NCBI GenBank assembly: GCA_002105175.1
Contig: MCGE01000057.1
Span: 56,202-120,201 of the forward strand
Direction of reading: 5' to 3'
DNA length: 64,000 nt
From: Absidia repens
Lineage: Eukaryota; Mucoromycota; Mucoromycetes; Mucorales; Cunninghamellaceae
Shown: positions 1-12,214 of the stretch, one piece after another
How the letters are laid out: each line of letters opens with the position of its first letter
How positions within the stretch are numbered: position 1 is the first letter of the stretch
Translations under genes and position numbers: made by a program
The notes under the pieces: generated by a model
The model's input: the letters and a program-made list of their open reading frames with translations, nothing else
Databases searched by the model: none
Told to the model about the DNA's origin: nothing

Positions 1-4
1 GGAT

Positions 5-2301
5 ATGTTTAATACGCCAACCGATGTGGTGCCTGCTTGGTTATTGTCAAACAACACTCCATCTACCACCAACGAATCAACTTGCTCGTCTTCTCCGCCA
101 CCTTTAGTCACCACAGCTACTTCCGGGAATGAACTGACATCCATCAAACTTGAACATGACGAAGGACCACCGAAGAAAAAGCGACAAAAGAAGAACAACC
201 TTGAAAGTGTGATCAACACAACCGTCGATACCATGCCTATGCCTTTTTTGAAACAAGATGATTCGACGACTACGGTACCGCATCATTGGCAACAATCTAT
301 TCTGGCCCCTGATGCGATTCAATCGTTTGTGCAAAGATACCTTGCTGATCGCACTGGTGAACGTACTGTAATGTTATTGACAAGTCGTGTGGCGCAAAAA
401 AGTTATGGAACTGAAAAAAGGTAACTAGAACAAAAAAGGGAAGAAAGGGGACATGTATGATTAGTCATATTGACTTTTTTATTGCTTTAAGGTTTTTATG
501 TCCTCCACCGACAACGATCTTGAGTGGTTCATGGTGTGTACAATTACCTACCTCATGCTCCTCCTCGTCATCGTCGCCATCTTCTTCATCATCATCGTCC
601 TTGTCTTCTTCACCAAAAAGCCCAGCTACCAACTCAACACAATTACAGCAACCAAAACTGACCATTCGAATTTCGGGGGAAGCAACTCAGCAAACTGGTT
701 CTTTGGAATGGTCTGTTTTACCACCTCCTGTATTACCTTCCACGTTGACACCATCGAATCGATCGTTGCTTCATTCTTCATCAACTGTTGGAAAATGTGT
801 ATCTAAACAACTTCATATCAACGATGCCGATGAAAAGCGAAAACGAGTTCAAGTCATGGTCAACATTCAACTCGCCAACAATGAAAATATCGGTACGTTT
901 GCTAGCAAAGGGATTAAGGTCATCAGCAAACCAAGCAAAAAACGGCAAAGTCTGAAAAACATTGATTGTAAGTAGAGAAAGCAGAGTCAGAGAAAAAGAA
1001 AAAAAAGACACGGCATCAGCTCATTTTTTTCCCCCTTATTAGTGTGTATTCACCATGGAACGACAATATCGCTATTCAACAGGATTCGGTCACAAACGGT
1101 ATCTACAAAATACTTGGGTGTATCATCACAACCAAGCTCGGCATCCTCATCACCGACAGCATCTACAAATTCGGCTAGCAATTGTTGTTTCGTGGCACGA
1201 ACAAATGTATGGGATCCTTTTGTGATTTGGATTGTGGATCCTCAACGAACGCAACAATCATCCGTACCAGTGCAGGATACCAACTCACACTATCCACCTC
1301 CTCCTGCCATGGCTCTACATCACACGGGAAAGGAACAACTGGCGGTCCATTACAATCAACCTGTTGTTCTGCAATGTGTCACCACAGGGTTGGTGAGTCC
1401 TATTTTGACAATACGGAAAGTCGACAAGGGAAGCTTGGCTCTGAGTGGCACCATGGTCATGGATCCAACATTATCAACATCAACTGAAGTCTTAGGGGAT
1501 CCCGTGTCACAATTACACAAGGTAGCATTTGAAATTCAACCATCTGCCGTCACCGCCGCTGCCACTGCCGCACCACCTCCATCCTCATCCTCTCATCCTT
1601 ATCACATACCTTCACCATCAAATACATCTGCAAATTATTCCCATCAGCAACAACAGCAACAACAACAACAACAGCAACAACGTAGTATCTTTTTGGCCTG
1701 TTTGAACGATGTCGTCGGTCGTCACAAATGTCATCATGCTCCTCAACGTGTCAAATCATCTGTCAAAAATGCAGCATCGCAGCAGCAAGATCTATCAACA
1801 CCTATACCTTCTTCCTCTTCGGGACATGGCGGACGTCGACGCAGCAGTGCTGCATCATCATCACCAGATCAAATCGACCATACGCAAGGGGCTTATTATG
1901 AACAGGATGTATCGGATGCAGCCGTCTGGACTATTGTAGGGACCGATGCTGTACGATTTACCTTTGCCGTGCCACCAGTGTCGACCGACAACAACGCCAA
2001 TTATTATATGCGACCTGAAATAGCTCCTTTCCCCGTCGTGGCTTCTGTGTCTCAGGGGGATGCTACTTTATGTTTATGGGGTGAAGCGTTCTCGGCAAAT
2101 TTAACCGTCTATGTAGGCGATCAAGCTTTGGCGACCGAAATCAAGTCCCCTGAAGCCCTTGTTTGTGTCATTCCTTCTTGCCTCTTATCTCCTGACCCTG
2201 GTGCAACGACTCCCGAAATCGACAAGAGACAACCCATTTTACTGGTCCGAAAAGATGGTGTTATCTACAAGACAGATCATTTCTTCTCTTCGAAGAAGTA
2301 A
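5..2301 (+). CDS. CSL-family (Su(H)/RBP-J-like) transcription factor
   Basis: Sequence-specific DNA-binding transcription factor of the CSL family, expected in the nucleus at GTGGGAA-type sites. Three exons fit: 5-420, 492-967 and 1043-2301, joining to 716 codons from the first visible ATG. The exon 1/2 junction rebuilds the conserved block VAQKSYGTEKRFLCPPP of the N-terminal Rel-like domain. Exon 3 opens with CIHHGTTISLFNRIRSQTVS, typical of the beta-trefoil part. The C-terminal Rel-like domain ends near LLVRKDGVIYKTDHFF. A basic PPKKKRQKK stretch near residue 56 is a likely nuclear signal. Ser-rich and poly-Gln (about 13 Q) inserts are present, as in the longer fungal CSL class. The frame is open to the window edge, so the true start may lie upstream. 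The stop codon sits inside a GTAAGT donor-like hexamer; a further exon is possible but not needed. Confidence 0.9.
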
Positions 2302-3744
2302 GTTTGCCTTTCTCTCTCCCTCTCTCCCCTCATCCCCCCCCCTCTAGGATAGTCTTTTTATTTTTTTGTCTCCCTCCTTTGTATGCATCTGTATTATCAC
2401 TGTACTTTTTTTTTATTTTTATTTTTATTTTTACATTTATTGTCATATAGATGTATAATATATATCGTCTGCTATGCTTGTTGTTGTTTTTACATTTATT
2501 TACTCCTATATTTGATGCTTCTTTTATTATTTCTTCAATATCGTCTTCGACCTTTTAATAAAAAACAGTTTGGAATTATTTTTTGTGATATCATAATTTG
2601 GAAAGAAATGATGCGAATACAGTAGTAGCTGGTGCAGAGACAGGTGGATGTGAGTACTGGGTTTTATAATAGTGTTAATGTACATGGTGTGTGATGACTT
2701 TTCATGTAAATGATGAAATAAATCATGGAGTTGGAATTGTATGATTCACGTGAATTAATCATATATGCTATTGATTTGCGTAATGATTAATATTATTATT
2801 ATTGTCGTGATATGTGCCAATGGCACTGTGGGATGGAAGGAAAACGGGGCATAGTATAGCCTATGCATTATTATCATTGATTGGGTTTTATGCATGAGCT
2901 TATGTTGCAGTTCAGTGGCAACTTTATAAAAAAAATCGTGTCTCACGGAAATGCCAAGGCCAGTTATAATTTATTTTTTACATGACAATAAAACATAGAA
3001 TCAAGTAATATGATAGTAAAGGTGAATAAGAACGAAGGTATGTGACTGGGATGCTTTCTCTTGTATAAACAACGCTTTAGGTATTTGAAGTTGGTCAGCA
3101 TCGGACGGGGGGGGAGTCAAGCAAGGGCACACCAAGATATTCCCCTTCCCCTCGCAAAAAATAAAAAAAGAAGGAGGGATATTGTGCGATTAAACTAAAT
3201 ACCTTCTACTGTGCTTCAATTATCATGTTTTTATGCCTTTTTTTTGAGAGAGAGAGAGAGAGAGCGCATGTATATCAGATATTATATTTCTCGACATGTA
3301 GAAGCACAGTACGTGTATATCGGCGCATAGTGTGGGTGTAAACAAAACATATGAAAATTGATGTAGAGGCACAAAACCAAGACATATTTTTATTCAGATG
3401 TAAATATGAATTATATTATGTATCTAAATGTGTGGAAATAAGGGTTTGTGTAAGGGTGAACATCGAGTGTATGCGGATGAGGTGCGGTATCATGTTGTGA
3501 ATAAACATAACATGAGATAACTTGGTACAGCCGAAGAGGATAAGGTACTCTTAATGAGTTACAAACTATTCTACAATAGTGGGATTAAGCTAAGCTATGT
3601 CTAATTATTCCATTCTATCCATAAAGGCTTCAAAGAAGAGAATAACCATACTGTCCATGTGTAATGATGGTGGCTACTACCATAAGAGAGTTATTATCGT
3701 AATGTTGTAGGGTATCGATGATTGTAAAAAGAAAAAGAAAGAAA
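2302..3744. other. Intergenic, no gene seen
   Basis: Likely 3' UTR and terminator of the CSL gene, with T-rich tracts and AATAAA-like words near 2557 and 2718. The rest is A/T-rich without a convincing coding frame. A short (GA)n run lies at about 3247-3264. Confidence 0.5.
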
Positions 3745-3749
3745 AAAAA

Positions 3750-4100
3750 AAAGAGCATGAGGGAGACTAATGAGACGTTTTTTATTGAAGCAGGTAAAAG
3801 AGAAACATTTTATTTTTAATATAGATTGCAGCTATAGACAAACTAATACTAAACTAGGCTAATGAAGGTTCCAAAAGGCTAAACTAATGACGGTCTCAAA
3901 TCCTGGATCCAAAATGAAAGGGTTTCCCCATTGTAATCCCTGAGCTGAAAACCCTTCTAAACTAGCCCTGATACTATTATAAGACCAAAATAACCTCAAA
4001 TAATTTGAATGGTGAGGAAGAAAAAAAGAAAAAAAAAAAGGAAAGAAAGAGAGATAGGGCGAAAAAAAATGAAGGTAAATAAAACTTTTCACGTGGTCGG
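3750..4100 (-). repeat. Dispersed CACGTG-core repeat, copy A (fragment)
   Basis: Matches four other pieces in this window by eye. Shared landmarks are the CACGTG core near 4091, the purine/pyrimidine tract beside it, GGATCCAAAATGAAAGGG near 3905, GTAATCCCTGAGCTGAAAA near 3933, and the TTATTGAAGCAGG block near 3783. It is oriented opposite to the 44-kb copy and cut off on its left side. Edges are approximate. Confidence 0.7.
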
Positions 4101-4234
4101 GATTTGAATATCTCTCTTCCTTTTCATAACAATCAATACCATACAACATCATTAGCATGGCGTTTCTCTTCTTGCGACAGTAACCATTATCATTAAATAT
4201 ATGCAGCATGATAATACTCTTCAGTTAATTCCTT

Positions 4235-5060
4235 TGCAGAAAGATGACATGCTTCAATGAAAAAGTCCCATTAACTTCTCTCATGTCTTTGTGCAATACA
4301 CCCCCGTTTACTACCATCTTTCCTGTTGATGGAATGCTGACCACTGTTGTGCTGCAATAACAAATATCTCCTTCGTCTTTCTTGCGTCTTCTACATAATA
4401 CTAGTTCCTATTTTACAATCTTCATTTTAGGTTAGTGTTGACCGTTTTTCAAATTTCGGTCTTTCTCATTCTTGGTCCAATAGGTCCTTCCCTTATAACA
4501 TGAACCCCTTCTCTTTAGTTATAGTATCCATCAATATACCTCAATAGAAATATGTCCTTTTTTATTAATCACATTCTGACCCATCCAATAAAAAGCTATA
4601 TCGCTGTTATAATTGTTTTATGAGCACCTGCTATCTACCATACCCCACTATGACTACATCGCATTGGTTTCTAGTTGATCTATGACTACCTGTCCCTCTT
4701 CCTGAACATAGCGACTGTCTGGACAGTTTTAGGCCATGTGAGATGAATCGTCGCCATATTTGCGCTTCACCGTTTCTATGACTGTATCATTACCATAGCA
4801 TTCATTAGGCATGACATGTTGTATATATCCAGCTTTTCTTTTTTATTTATTTATTATTGCATGTAGTGTAATACAAAGACTGAAATCAGGGGTAACTTCT
4901 TAAAGCGCAAAAATGACAGTAGGGTCTAATTTCATCAAAAGCTACCCAGAATTGAGCAAGGTTGAACAGTCACTTCGTCGTCTGATATGAAAATATACAC
5001 TATTCATACATTATAAAAACTTTGTCGGATATCTCATCATTATCACACATACAATCCGCT
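4235..5060 (+). repeat. Dispersed CACGTG-core repeat, copy B (distal part)
   Basis: Lacks the CACGTG half but matches the distal half of the 44-kb copy: GCTTCAATGAAAAAGTCCC, TCTCATGTCTTTGTGCAATA, TTCTGACCCATCCAAT, and GTATATATCCAGCTT near 4820. It runs in the opposite direction to copy A just to its left, so the two fragments form an inverted pair. Edges are approximate. Confidence 0.6.
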
Positions 5061-5318
5061 ATTGCTACTATTTAGACCTGCACCTCTATAATCCGATATC
5101 ATAAAAAAAAAAAAAACACAATAATTGAGTCAACGTCAATAAATGCGTTTCATATTAGCAGTAGACTTTTATTGAGAAAATTTCAAGTGCGAAGTGGAAG
5201 GGGAAGGGGGAAAGCTAAAAACTACGTAAGTGTGATATAAATTATAATACGAGGAAGATTGGGGAATGATCAATATAAAACTGCCAAAGGGAGGGGGGGG
5301 TGTGCCGCGAATATCTAG

Positions 5319-7917
5319 CTAATCTAATAATATGGTTCCATCTTCATCGTCTTCGCCAATTTCCACTACTTGGTTGTCAGTCTTGGGTTTCTTCAGTTCT
5401 TGTTCCTGTGATGAATCGTCTTCTAAAGCCCTCTTCCTTGTGACATCCTTGGTTGCTTTTTTCAATGGTTTCGCTAATTGTATCACATTATCCAACGACT
5501 CTCTAACCATCCACCAAACACAAAAATAAGTAAATAAAGGTCAATATTATATGGTCGCGTATCTTGGGTCTTCCTTTTTTCTGAAAAGGGGGAAGGAGGC
5601 GGTCCCTCATTATCTTTTACCTTGATTGAATAACAAGATCTAAATCTTGATCTCCATTTTCGCTGTCAATACGTAGAATCGTTCCGTCTTGTACCTTCAA
5701 ATCTTTCAGTAATGTGTCCAAATTGTCGTCATATTCAATATCGTATAACATTCTACCAATATAAAATACAATAAAATATGATGAATAGGTAGGTAAATGC
5801 TTGGCGGTACCATGTAGTTTATTTACCTGTCGCCATCCATCACCGCTAGTTCTTCTGTCATTTCAGCACCCCCTTGATCTAGTGGCAATAGAAGAATATT
5901 TTCCACCAAAGAGCGTAGTGTCGCTTTTTGCAAATCCGCATAAACAATAGCACTTGTAGCTTGACATACTTGACAATCGGGGTTGGGTGCCGATGGTTCC
6001 TCTTGAATAAGGAGATGAGGCCGTCGAGACACAGTTGTAAGATAAGTCTAGTTCAAGGAAAAGAATTCGGTATTAGTTATGTAAAGTTATGTCAAATAAA
6101 TAAAAGAGAGAGAGAGAGAGAGAGATGCAAGTGGAAGGATGTTGGGACTTACGCGTTTGATGGTATCAATAGATCCACGTAATACTTCAAAAGACTTCAT
6201 CACCACTACACCGGCAATGATAGCATTGGTGGTTGCAATTGCTGGAATGATGTTACCAGCCATAGCTGTCAAATTAAAAAACAAAAAGGAAAATGAATGG
6301 TGTTAATTGGTTCCTTCATGATTCGATATATACGCATATAGATATGATACTTACATTTGACTTCGAATAAGGTTTTCTGTTGAATATCGAACACTTTGGC
6401 ACGAAGATTGGCAGCCGCAGCAACAAATTCAAGAGCATCGTCGTCATCCTTGTCAAACGTCAAAATGGCATCGGATTTCTTTGCTTGATCTTCCTGTAAT
6501 CGTTCAGATAATTTGGTGACACTGACAATTGATGCCAAAATAAGTAAGTCAATTATACCCTTGTCAAGCTCTCCTACGTATTTTTTTTTTTTTTTTTTTT
6601 ACCTTGAGCGAAACATATCAAAGCATTCTCCAATGGTCCACAATTTCTGGTCCTTCAGTCCATTTGTTGCCAGCGTATCACTATCAGCGTTCGTCAATTC
6701 CACTTGTCTACCTTTTGCTAGTTGTTCATAGTCCAAGGGTGATGGCTTTTGTCGGTTTGTCCACATATCTTCCATGGAAAGTAATCGTTCAATATCAGAT
6801 TTGAATACCTACATATACCAGACATCAGTTACCACTTTTTTTTTCCTGCTGTTATTGATTTCTAATTACCTTGTCAAATACTTGCTTTGGATATTCAGAT
6901 GTTCCCATTGCTTTTTTGATTTTGATCAAAGCATCTGTTTCTTTTGCTAAAGCATCCAATTCTTGAGCTACAACATTATATTAAATAAGTCAATAATCAA
7001 CAAGAAAAGCGCGCCATCTTTTTCATTTACCATTGTCTTCTGATTTTTCTTGATCCAGAGCTTCATCTTCTTCAGAGTTGCCAAATAGTTGATTGAAGAG
7101 GTAGCTCTTTGCCCAAACAATGCAGTGGATGGGTGCACTAGGGGTACTCCGAATGGTGCATACAGGATAGGTTGTCGGTGTTGGTTTGGGATGACAATCA
7201 AAGCATTCCGTTACGCCCTTTTTGATGACATAGGATTGACCCAAATAGCCAGTGGTCCCTGATTCAATCAAAGGAATATCAGCAGCTAAACACATTGCAT
7301 TAACGTGTTTCCTAGCATCTAAAATCCCCTTCCCCGAATAATATGTCAGTAGTCTGTTGTAATATGAGTTCATACTTCCTCTTCTAATTGTTGTTACCCA
7401 AGTTGTCCAAAGCATTCAAGACCATAGTAAACTGCTTGAACCACTCCACACTGAATTCGGTATTCTTGATATCAGCTTGGTGGGATTCGATTTTAACTTC
7501 TGGGTTGAACCGAAGGGCTGATTCTTTGGCCACCTATTATTATTGAGTTAAAATAAGTCAATAACATCCTTGAATGAATATTGTACCTCTTGTCGTAACT
7601 TACGTGAGCTTTGGCTTTTTTGACGTGTTGTTTTTGGAATAAGAATTGCCTATTAAGGTTGGATATGTCAATCGTATCAAGATCTATCTATTGGTATATA
7701 AAATACACATAAAAAGAATAATGAGTACCTATACTATTGGTTCATTTCAACTGCCTTGGCTTACCACAACAATATCTTTGAATCCAGACAAGACCAAATT
7801 TTTCAATAATTCACAACCAATACCACCAGCTCCCACCATCAACACACGACTTGAGGATACCTTAGAGTATAACTCAGCCCCAAGAATAAGTTTGTTGTTT
7901 TTATCAATGTCCATCAT
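5319..7917 (-). CDS. UBA2: SUMO-activating enzyme subunit UBA2
   Basis: Catalytic subunit of the SUMO E1 (with AOS1). It adenylates SUMO and takes it as a thioester before passing it to UBC9, mainly in the nucleus. Eleven exons read on the minus strand: 7917-7765, 7687-7604, 7533-7398, 7318-7031, 6967-6870, 6808-6603, 6521-6355, 6265-6153, 6047-5827, 5752-5621, 5502-5319. Visible hallmarks are the ATP-binding loop [14 protein letters not shown], the stretch [17 protein letters not shown], the active-site cysteine in [10 protein letters not shown] followed by IHCIVWAK, the zinc ligands CFDC and CQVC, and [14 protein letters not shown]. The tail is charged, with an NLS-like KKPK and an acidic end that could be a SUMO-interaction motif (inference). 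The start at 7917 is the first of two ATGs and keeps the usual short N-terminus. The transporter gene lies 159 bp upstream in tandem. Confidence 0.95.
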
Positions 7918-8075
7918 AAAAAGTAATCGCGCAAAGAAAAGAGAGCCAAAAAAAAAAAAAAAAAAAAAATCAAACAGTGGTCAAAATGATTTATTTCAGA
8001 CACCGCTTGCTGGTAAAATGTTCCAAATGCAAATGAAGGGTGTAAAAAAAAACAGGGACTCGATATAAAGGGTAA

Positions 8076-9398
8076 TCACATTGAGTAGACGGTATCTATA
8101 TGTTTGGTAGTAGTTGTCCTGGAGTAAAGTGCTGCACCAATCAAGGAAATCAAAAGACACACCAATTGCTATAATATATCGTTGTTGGGATGAGTACATT
8201 TGATAAATAAATAACAAATAATCATATCACTTACATAACCATTCATAAGGCTTTTCATAACACATAATGCAATTACAGCTTGTATACATGTCTATTTCAG
8301 AAATATATATAACAATTAATATTTTAGATGAACTTGAAATATAAAACGTACCTTTGCTGTTGAAGCGACTGCGTAGGAGAGGGGTGATGTGTAATTAATC
8401 AAGAGAAGCATCAGAATGTGTAAGGACAATACGAAAGCGGATTCAGTAACCTACGTAGAAAACGAAGAAAAAATGAGAAGAGCTGTATGGAAAGCTATCT
8501 ACTCGATTTTATCACCATTTTACCATCTGAGCCCAAAAGTTCACTTGATCCAAAGTCAAAAGAAATTGGTAGGGAGCCGAGAATTCATCGAGAACCAAAA
8601 CCATTGAAAGCACGGCCAAAGTAGCCAGAATCAAATGCCATTGCAAAAATTGACTGACATCGTTCTTGAAGGTCACCAGTGCCCTCTGTATAGAATAGCC
8701 ATAGAGAGCTAGCAACAAAGTATAGCACACGCCATTCACCTTGAAACCGGAAATTCCGTCCGTGGCACCTGAGAACCAAACCCCCAAATATTGTACCAAA
8801 CAGCTTGCCCATACCGGCATAGTCGCCATCCAATGTCCTCGGCCTTTTTGTCGACGTCTGTGTTTTTTCTGTGCAAAGAGCATACCCATAGCAAGCGTTA
8901 CTAGAACACACGAAGCATGCATGGAGGTATACATTGTGACAGGAATCCGGGTCAAAAAATGTATATCTAATACAACTATCAACGTATAAATTCCAGTAGC
9001 GGGTAAGGCTGCCTTCCAACCTGTTGTTGATAGGCTATAAAACCGAAGGAACCAGGGATTCCGCCTATACAAAAAACAAGAGACTTGATATCAATAGCTT
9101 ATTTATCTTTTGTATATTATTTTCCTTGTTTTTTTTTTGTTATATAGTACCTTGGCTGACACCATTTCAAGAGTTGAATAAGAGCAAGGGCTGCGATGAG
9201 TTGCAATAAAAGGGTAAACAAAGGATAATGAAACCTGTATTCTTTAGTAGTAGTAAGGTAATCGTAGGTGAAGACGCTGCATATAGACAGGGCAAAGTAG
9301 GAAGTGACAATAAATGGAACATTAACCTCGTTCCTATAGACGGAGTGGATAGTTGGTATAGGTAGTCCTTGCTTTTGTTCAACTTGCTGCATTCTCAT
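8076..9398 (-). CDS. Triose-phosphate/nucleotide-sugar transporter family (SLC35/TPT) protein
   Basis: Multi-pass membrane antiporter of the drug/metabolite superfamily, expected in Golgi or ER. The substrate cannot be read from sequence. Five exons join to 345 aa: 9398-9151, 9064-8524, 8450-8352, 8291-8235, 8168-8076. About ten hydrophobic segments are seen. The most telling block is SFLLHILML-like ESAFVLSLHILMLLLINY followed by TSPLSYAVASTAK, the family's C-terminal signature, then a last helix ending in GAALYSR. The small exon 8291-8235 replaces the more usual KRVVVI region with KTCIQAVIALCV, so it is a divergent member. It shares a roughly 500-bp divergent promoter region with the heat-shock factor gene. 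Confidence 0.75.
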
Positions 9399-9894
9399 TT
9401 AACAAAAACAGGGAAAGAAAAAGTATCAGTTGCAAATTTCACGCACCGCCACTTTTTTAGACTCTAATTCTTTGATCCACTTGTTCGGGTTGAATTTTGG
9501 GGTCTAGGTCACAGGGCCACATATTAGATCAACCTCCAAGTGTAAATGTGAACGTATACAGGTACACCATTGAGGGATTTTGTACGTAATTATTTCCTAT
9601 CTGGAGAGTATATAGTAACATTATTGAGGGGGGATGGTACATACACTGTACTGTGCAACCAGTAAGGTAGTATATATAAAAAACTGCCCATAATTGCACA
9701 GATACCACTATGTGCGGCGATTGAATTATTTTTATTTTATTTTTTTTCTCATTTCCCTTTCTGTCCTTTTCCTCCTTCTATTTTATTTCTTCCCTTCATA
9801 TATTCTTTTGTCGTGAAAAAGACATCTTATTTAAAGAAAATTTTCTTAAATATACCATATTACAACTCACACATCGCCAATCCACCACCCTACC
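9399..9894. promoter_or_regulatory. Divergent promoter region between transporter and HSF genes
   Basis: About 500 bp separate the two start codons. It holds a TATATATAAA word near 9671 and a long pyrimidine-rich stretch (9730-9800) directly upstream of the HSF start, common in fungal promoters. A palindromic AGAAAATTTTCT near 9836 resembles but does not match the GAAnnTTC heat-shock element. Confidence 0.4.
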
Positions 9895-11402
9895 ATGGAA
9901 CATGGACGATCTTCATCATTATCGTCTTTCGCTGCTTCTGGTGCCTCTGCTTTCAATAGTACCGATAGCCCGATATCATCAACTTCACCCATGACTTCAC
10001 CTTCCCCTACAATGTCACCTTATGTTTCACCTAGCGATTCTCCTATGGATACCACCAGTCTACAAAAAATGTCTTTGGAACCTCCGTCACAACAAACTAC
10101 AAAACCTAACAATAATACCTTTGTCCACAAGTTATTTAAGTAAGTGGTATACAACAATGAAGCCAACACAAAGGGACACTTTCTTATTTTGTATATTTTC
10201 ATATTTTATTTCTTTAGTATGGTTATAGACACTCATTATCAGCATTTAATAGCGTGGAACTACACCGGGGCTTCTTTTATTGTTTGCAATATTGTGGACT
10301 TTTCTCGTGATGTATTGCCAAAGCACTTTAAACACAACAATTTTAGTAGCTTTGTACGTCAATTGAATATGTAAGTAAATTGAAATAATGACAGTAAAAG
10401 GATGATAAGATTTATTGCTCATATATGTATATTCATGCACTCTTAAATTGATAGGTATGGATTCCATAAAGTGAACAAATCACCTCGTGGCCATCGCACA
10501 CTCGCCGAAAATCAAATATGGGAATTTTCACATAGCAAGTTTTTACGTGGGCGGGCAGATTTACTGGACGAAATCAAACGAAAGGCTTTGGAATCGGATA
10601 CTTTACGGCGCGATACAAATGATGTGAACTCCCACCTTTCTATGATGCAAATGGCTCAATCTGATATCATGCAACAATTGGGACGCTTACAGGAAAACTT
10701 CGATAAAATTGTCCAAGAACTGGCTGAAACGAAACAACGACAATCTTCTCAACAGGAAATGGTGAAAAACATGATGCAGTTTCTTTCTCAACGACAAGAA
10801 TCTCAAGGTACTTCGTTATTACGATGAACAAATAATAAAAGTGTTTCTAACTTTTTTTTTTTTTTTTTTTTTTCTAGTTCAAATTCCATCTGATTTTGAT
10901 ATGGCCAAGACGACTACAGAACAACCCCCTTCTATTCTTATCACCTCACCTGACGTTGGGAACACTCCTTCAATGGATAACTACTACTTGCCATTACAGG
11001 AACAACATCAATCATCATCATCATCGTCATCGTCACCGTCATCATCGTCATCAACAACACCATTCATACAAGCACCAATTCTATCGTCTCAGCATCATTT
11101 TCAACACCATCATCATTCCAAACAAAACTTACGACGAACAACTCCACTTACAGTACAAACGCAAAACTTATCTTCTCCACTCGACATGACATTTCTTGGC
11201 GATGGACGATCTCCTACCTCACCTTACAGTACTTATCACACACCACTATCATCAACACCTGTCAGCCCAAATGCCTTTTTATCGGACGACGATGCACCTA
11301 GTTTGTACAGTCCTCATTCCCCACACACACCAAATAGTATCGGATTAACTAACCAGTCCAATCCGAGTAGTATCATGATGAACCAAATGGCAGTATTACA
11401 GC

Positions 11403-11436
<34 letters not shown>

Positions 11437-11533
11437 CCAACAACAACAATTATCAAACGATGGCAGTGGTGGTCAACTATTGCCAAGTGATGGATTCTCC
11501 TTTTCAATTGGTAGTGGAACTGGCTTGAGTTAG
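9895..11533 (+). CDS. Heat shock factor-type transcription factor
   Basis: Trimeric winged-helix activator of stress genes, nuclear. Four exons fit: 9895-10139, 10218-10370, 10455-10807, 10878-11533. The HSF DNA-binding domain begins at FVHKLFNMVIDTHYQHLIAW and carries the recognition-helix block [25 protein letters not shown], split by two introns at typical HSF positions. A heptad coiled coil follows (MMQMAQSDIMQQLGRLQENF and onward), which fits the trimerisation region. The C-terminal third is Ser/Pro-rich with TSPYSTYHTP-type repeats and a poly-Gln run of about 12 residues interrupted by His. The N-terminal 75 residues are Ser/Thr/Pro-rich. It could serve as general HSF1 or as a paralogue of the Sfl1/Skn7-like group; no receiver domain is present. 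Confidence 0.93.
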
Positions 11534-12214
11534 ATATTCATTTATCCCCTTCCTTTTTCTTCTATTGTTTTACACATTATTTATTATATACAAGCTTGCC
11601 CTACCCTTTTCCTTTTTTTTTTTTTTATTAGCTTAGTTTAGTGTAGTTAGCTTTATGTTATTATCTCTACAAATGTATACCATGCATAACACGATCCCCC
11701 TCCCTGTCCCACTTTTTTTTTTCTTTTTTGTCCATTATATATATATATATATCTAATAAAAAAAACCCATTCATTGCCTCCTATTCTACCATATTTTTTA
11801 TATTGTCTTATGTTTATTTGATATTGATTGATTACTGTACCTGTCATGTTAGTAATTTGTTGATGTGTGTGTAACGTTTTTATGATTAGAATAAAAAAAC
11901 GAATCTTCTGTATCAGCCACATACATACATTTATACACACATGTATACATATACAATACACGTACGATACACGTACACAAATATGTAATCTGCAATCCCA
12001 ATAATGTCAATGAAACAAAGAATGATGATATATGAATATAATTTTATTGTGTATCTAAATATACGTGATATATTAAATATATATAAAAAAAGTAATAAAG
12101 AAGAAAAAAGAGAGATACAAAAAGCGGAGCAGAATAAATAAGAGGGGACAAAGATAGAGTAAGGTAAATAGGTAAAAAGGACAACGATGCTACTATTCAA
12201 GGAAGCTAAACTAA
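11534..12214. other. Convergent 3' region between HSF and dynein LIC genes
   Basis: A/T-rich DNA with T runs, a (TA)n run near 11738-11752 and polyadenylation-like AATAAA words. No coding frame is supported. Confidence 0.5.

Noticed and set aside
3859..4209. 116-codon minus-strand frame
   Set aside because: Lies within dispersed repeat copy A; other copies do not keep the frame.
9830..9850. Heat-shock-element-like palindrome AGAAAATTTTCT upstream of HSF
   Set aside because: The spacing between GAA and TTC is wrong for nGAAnnTTCn, and such words are frequent in A/T-rich DNA.
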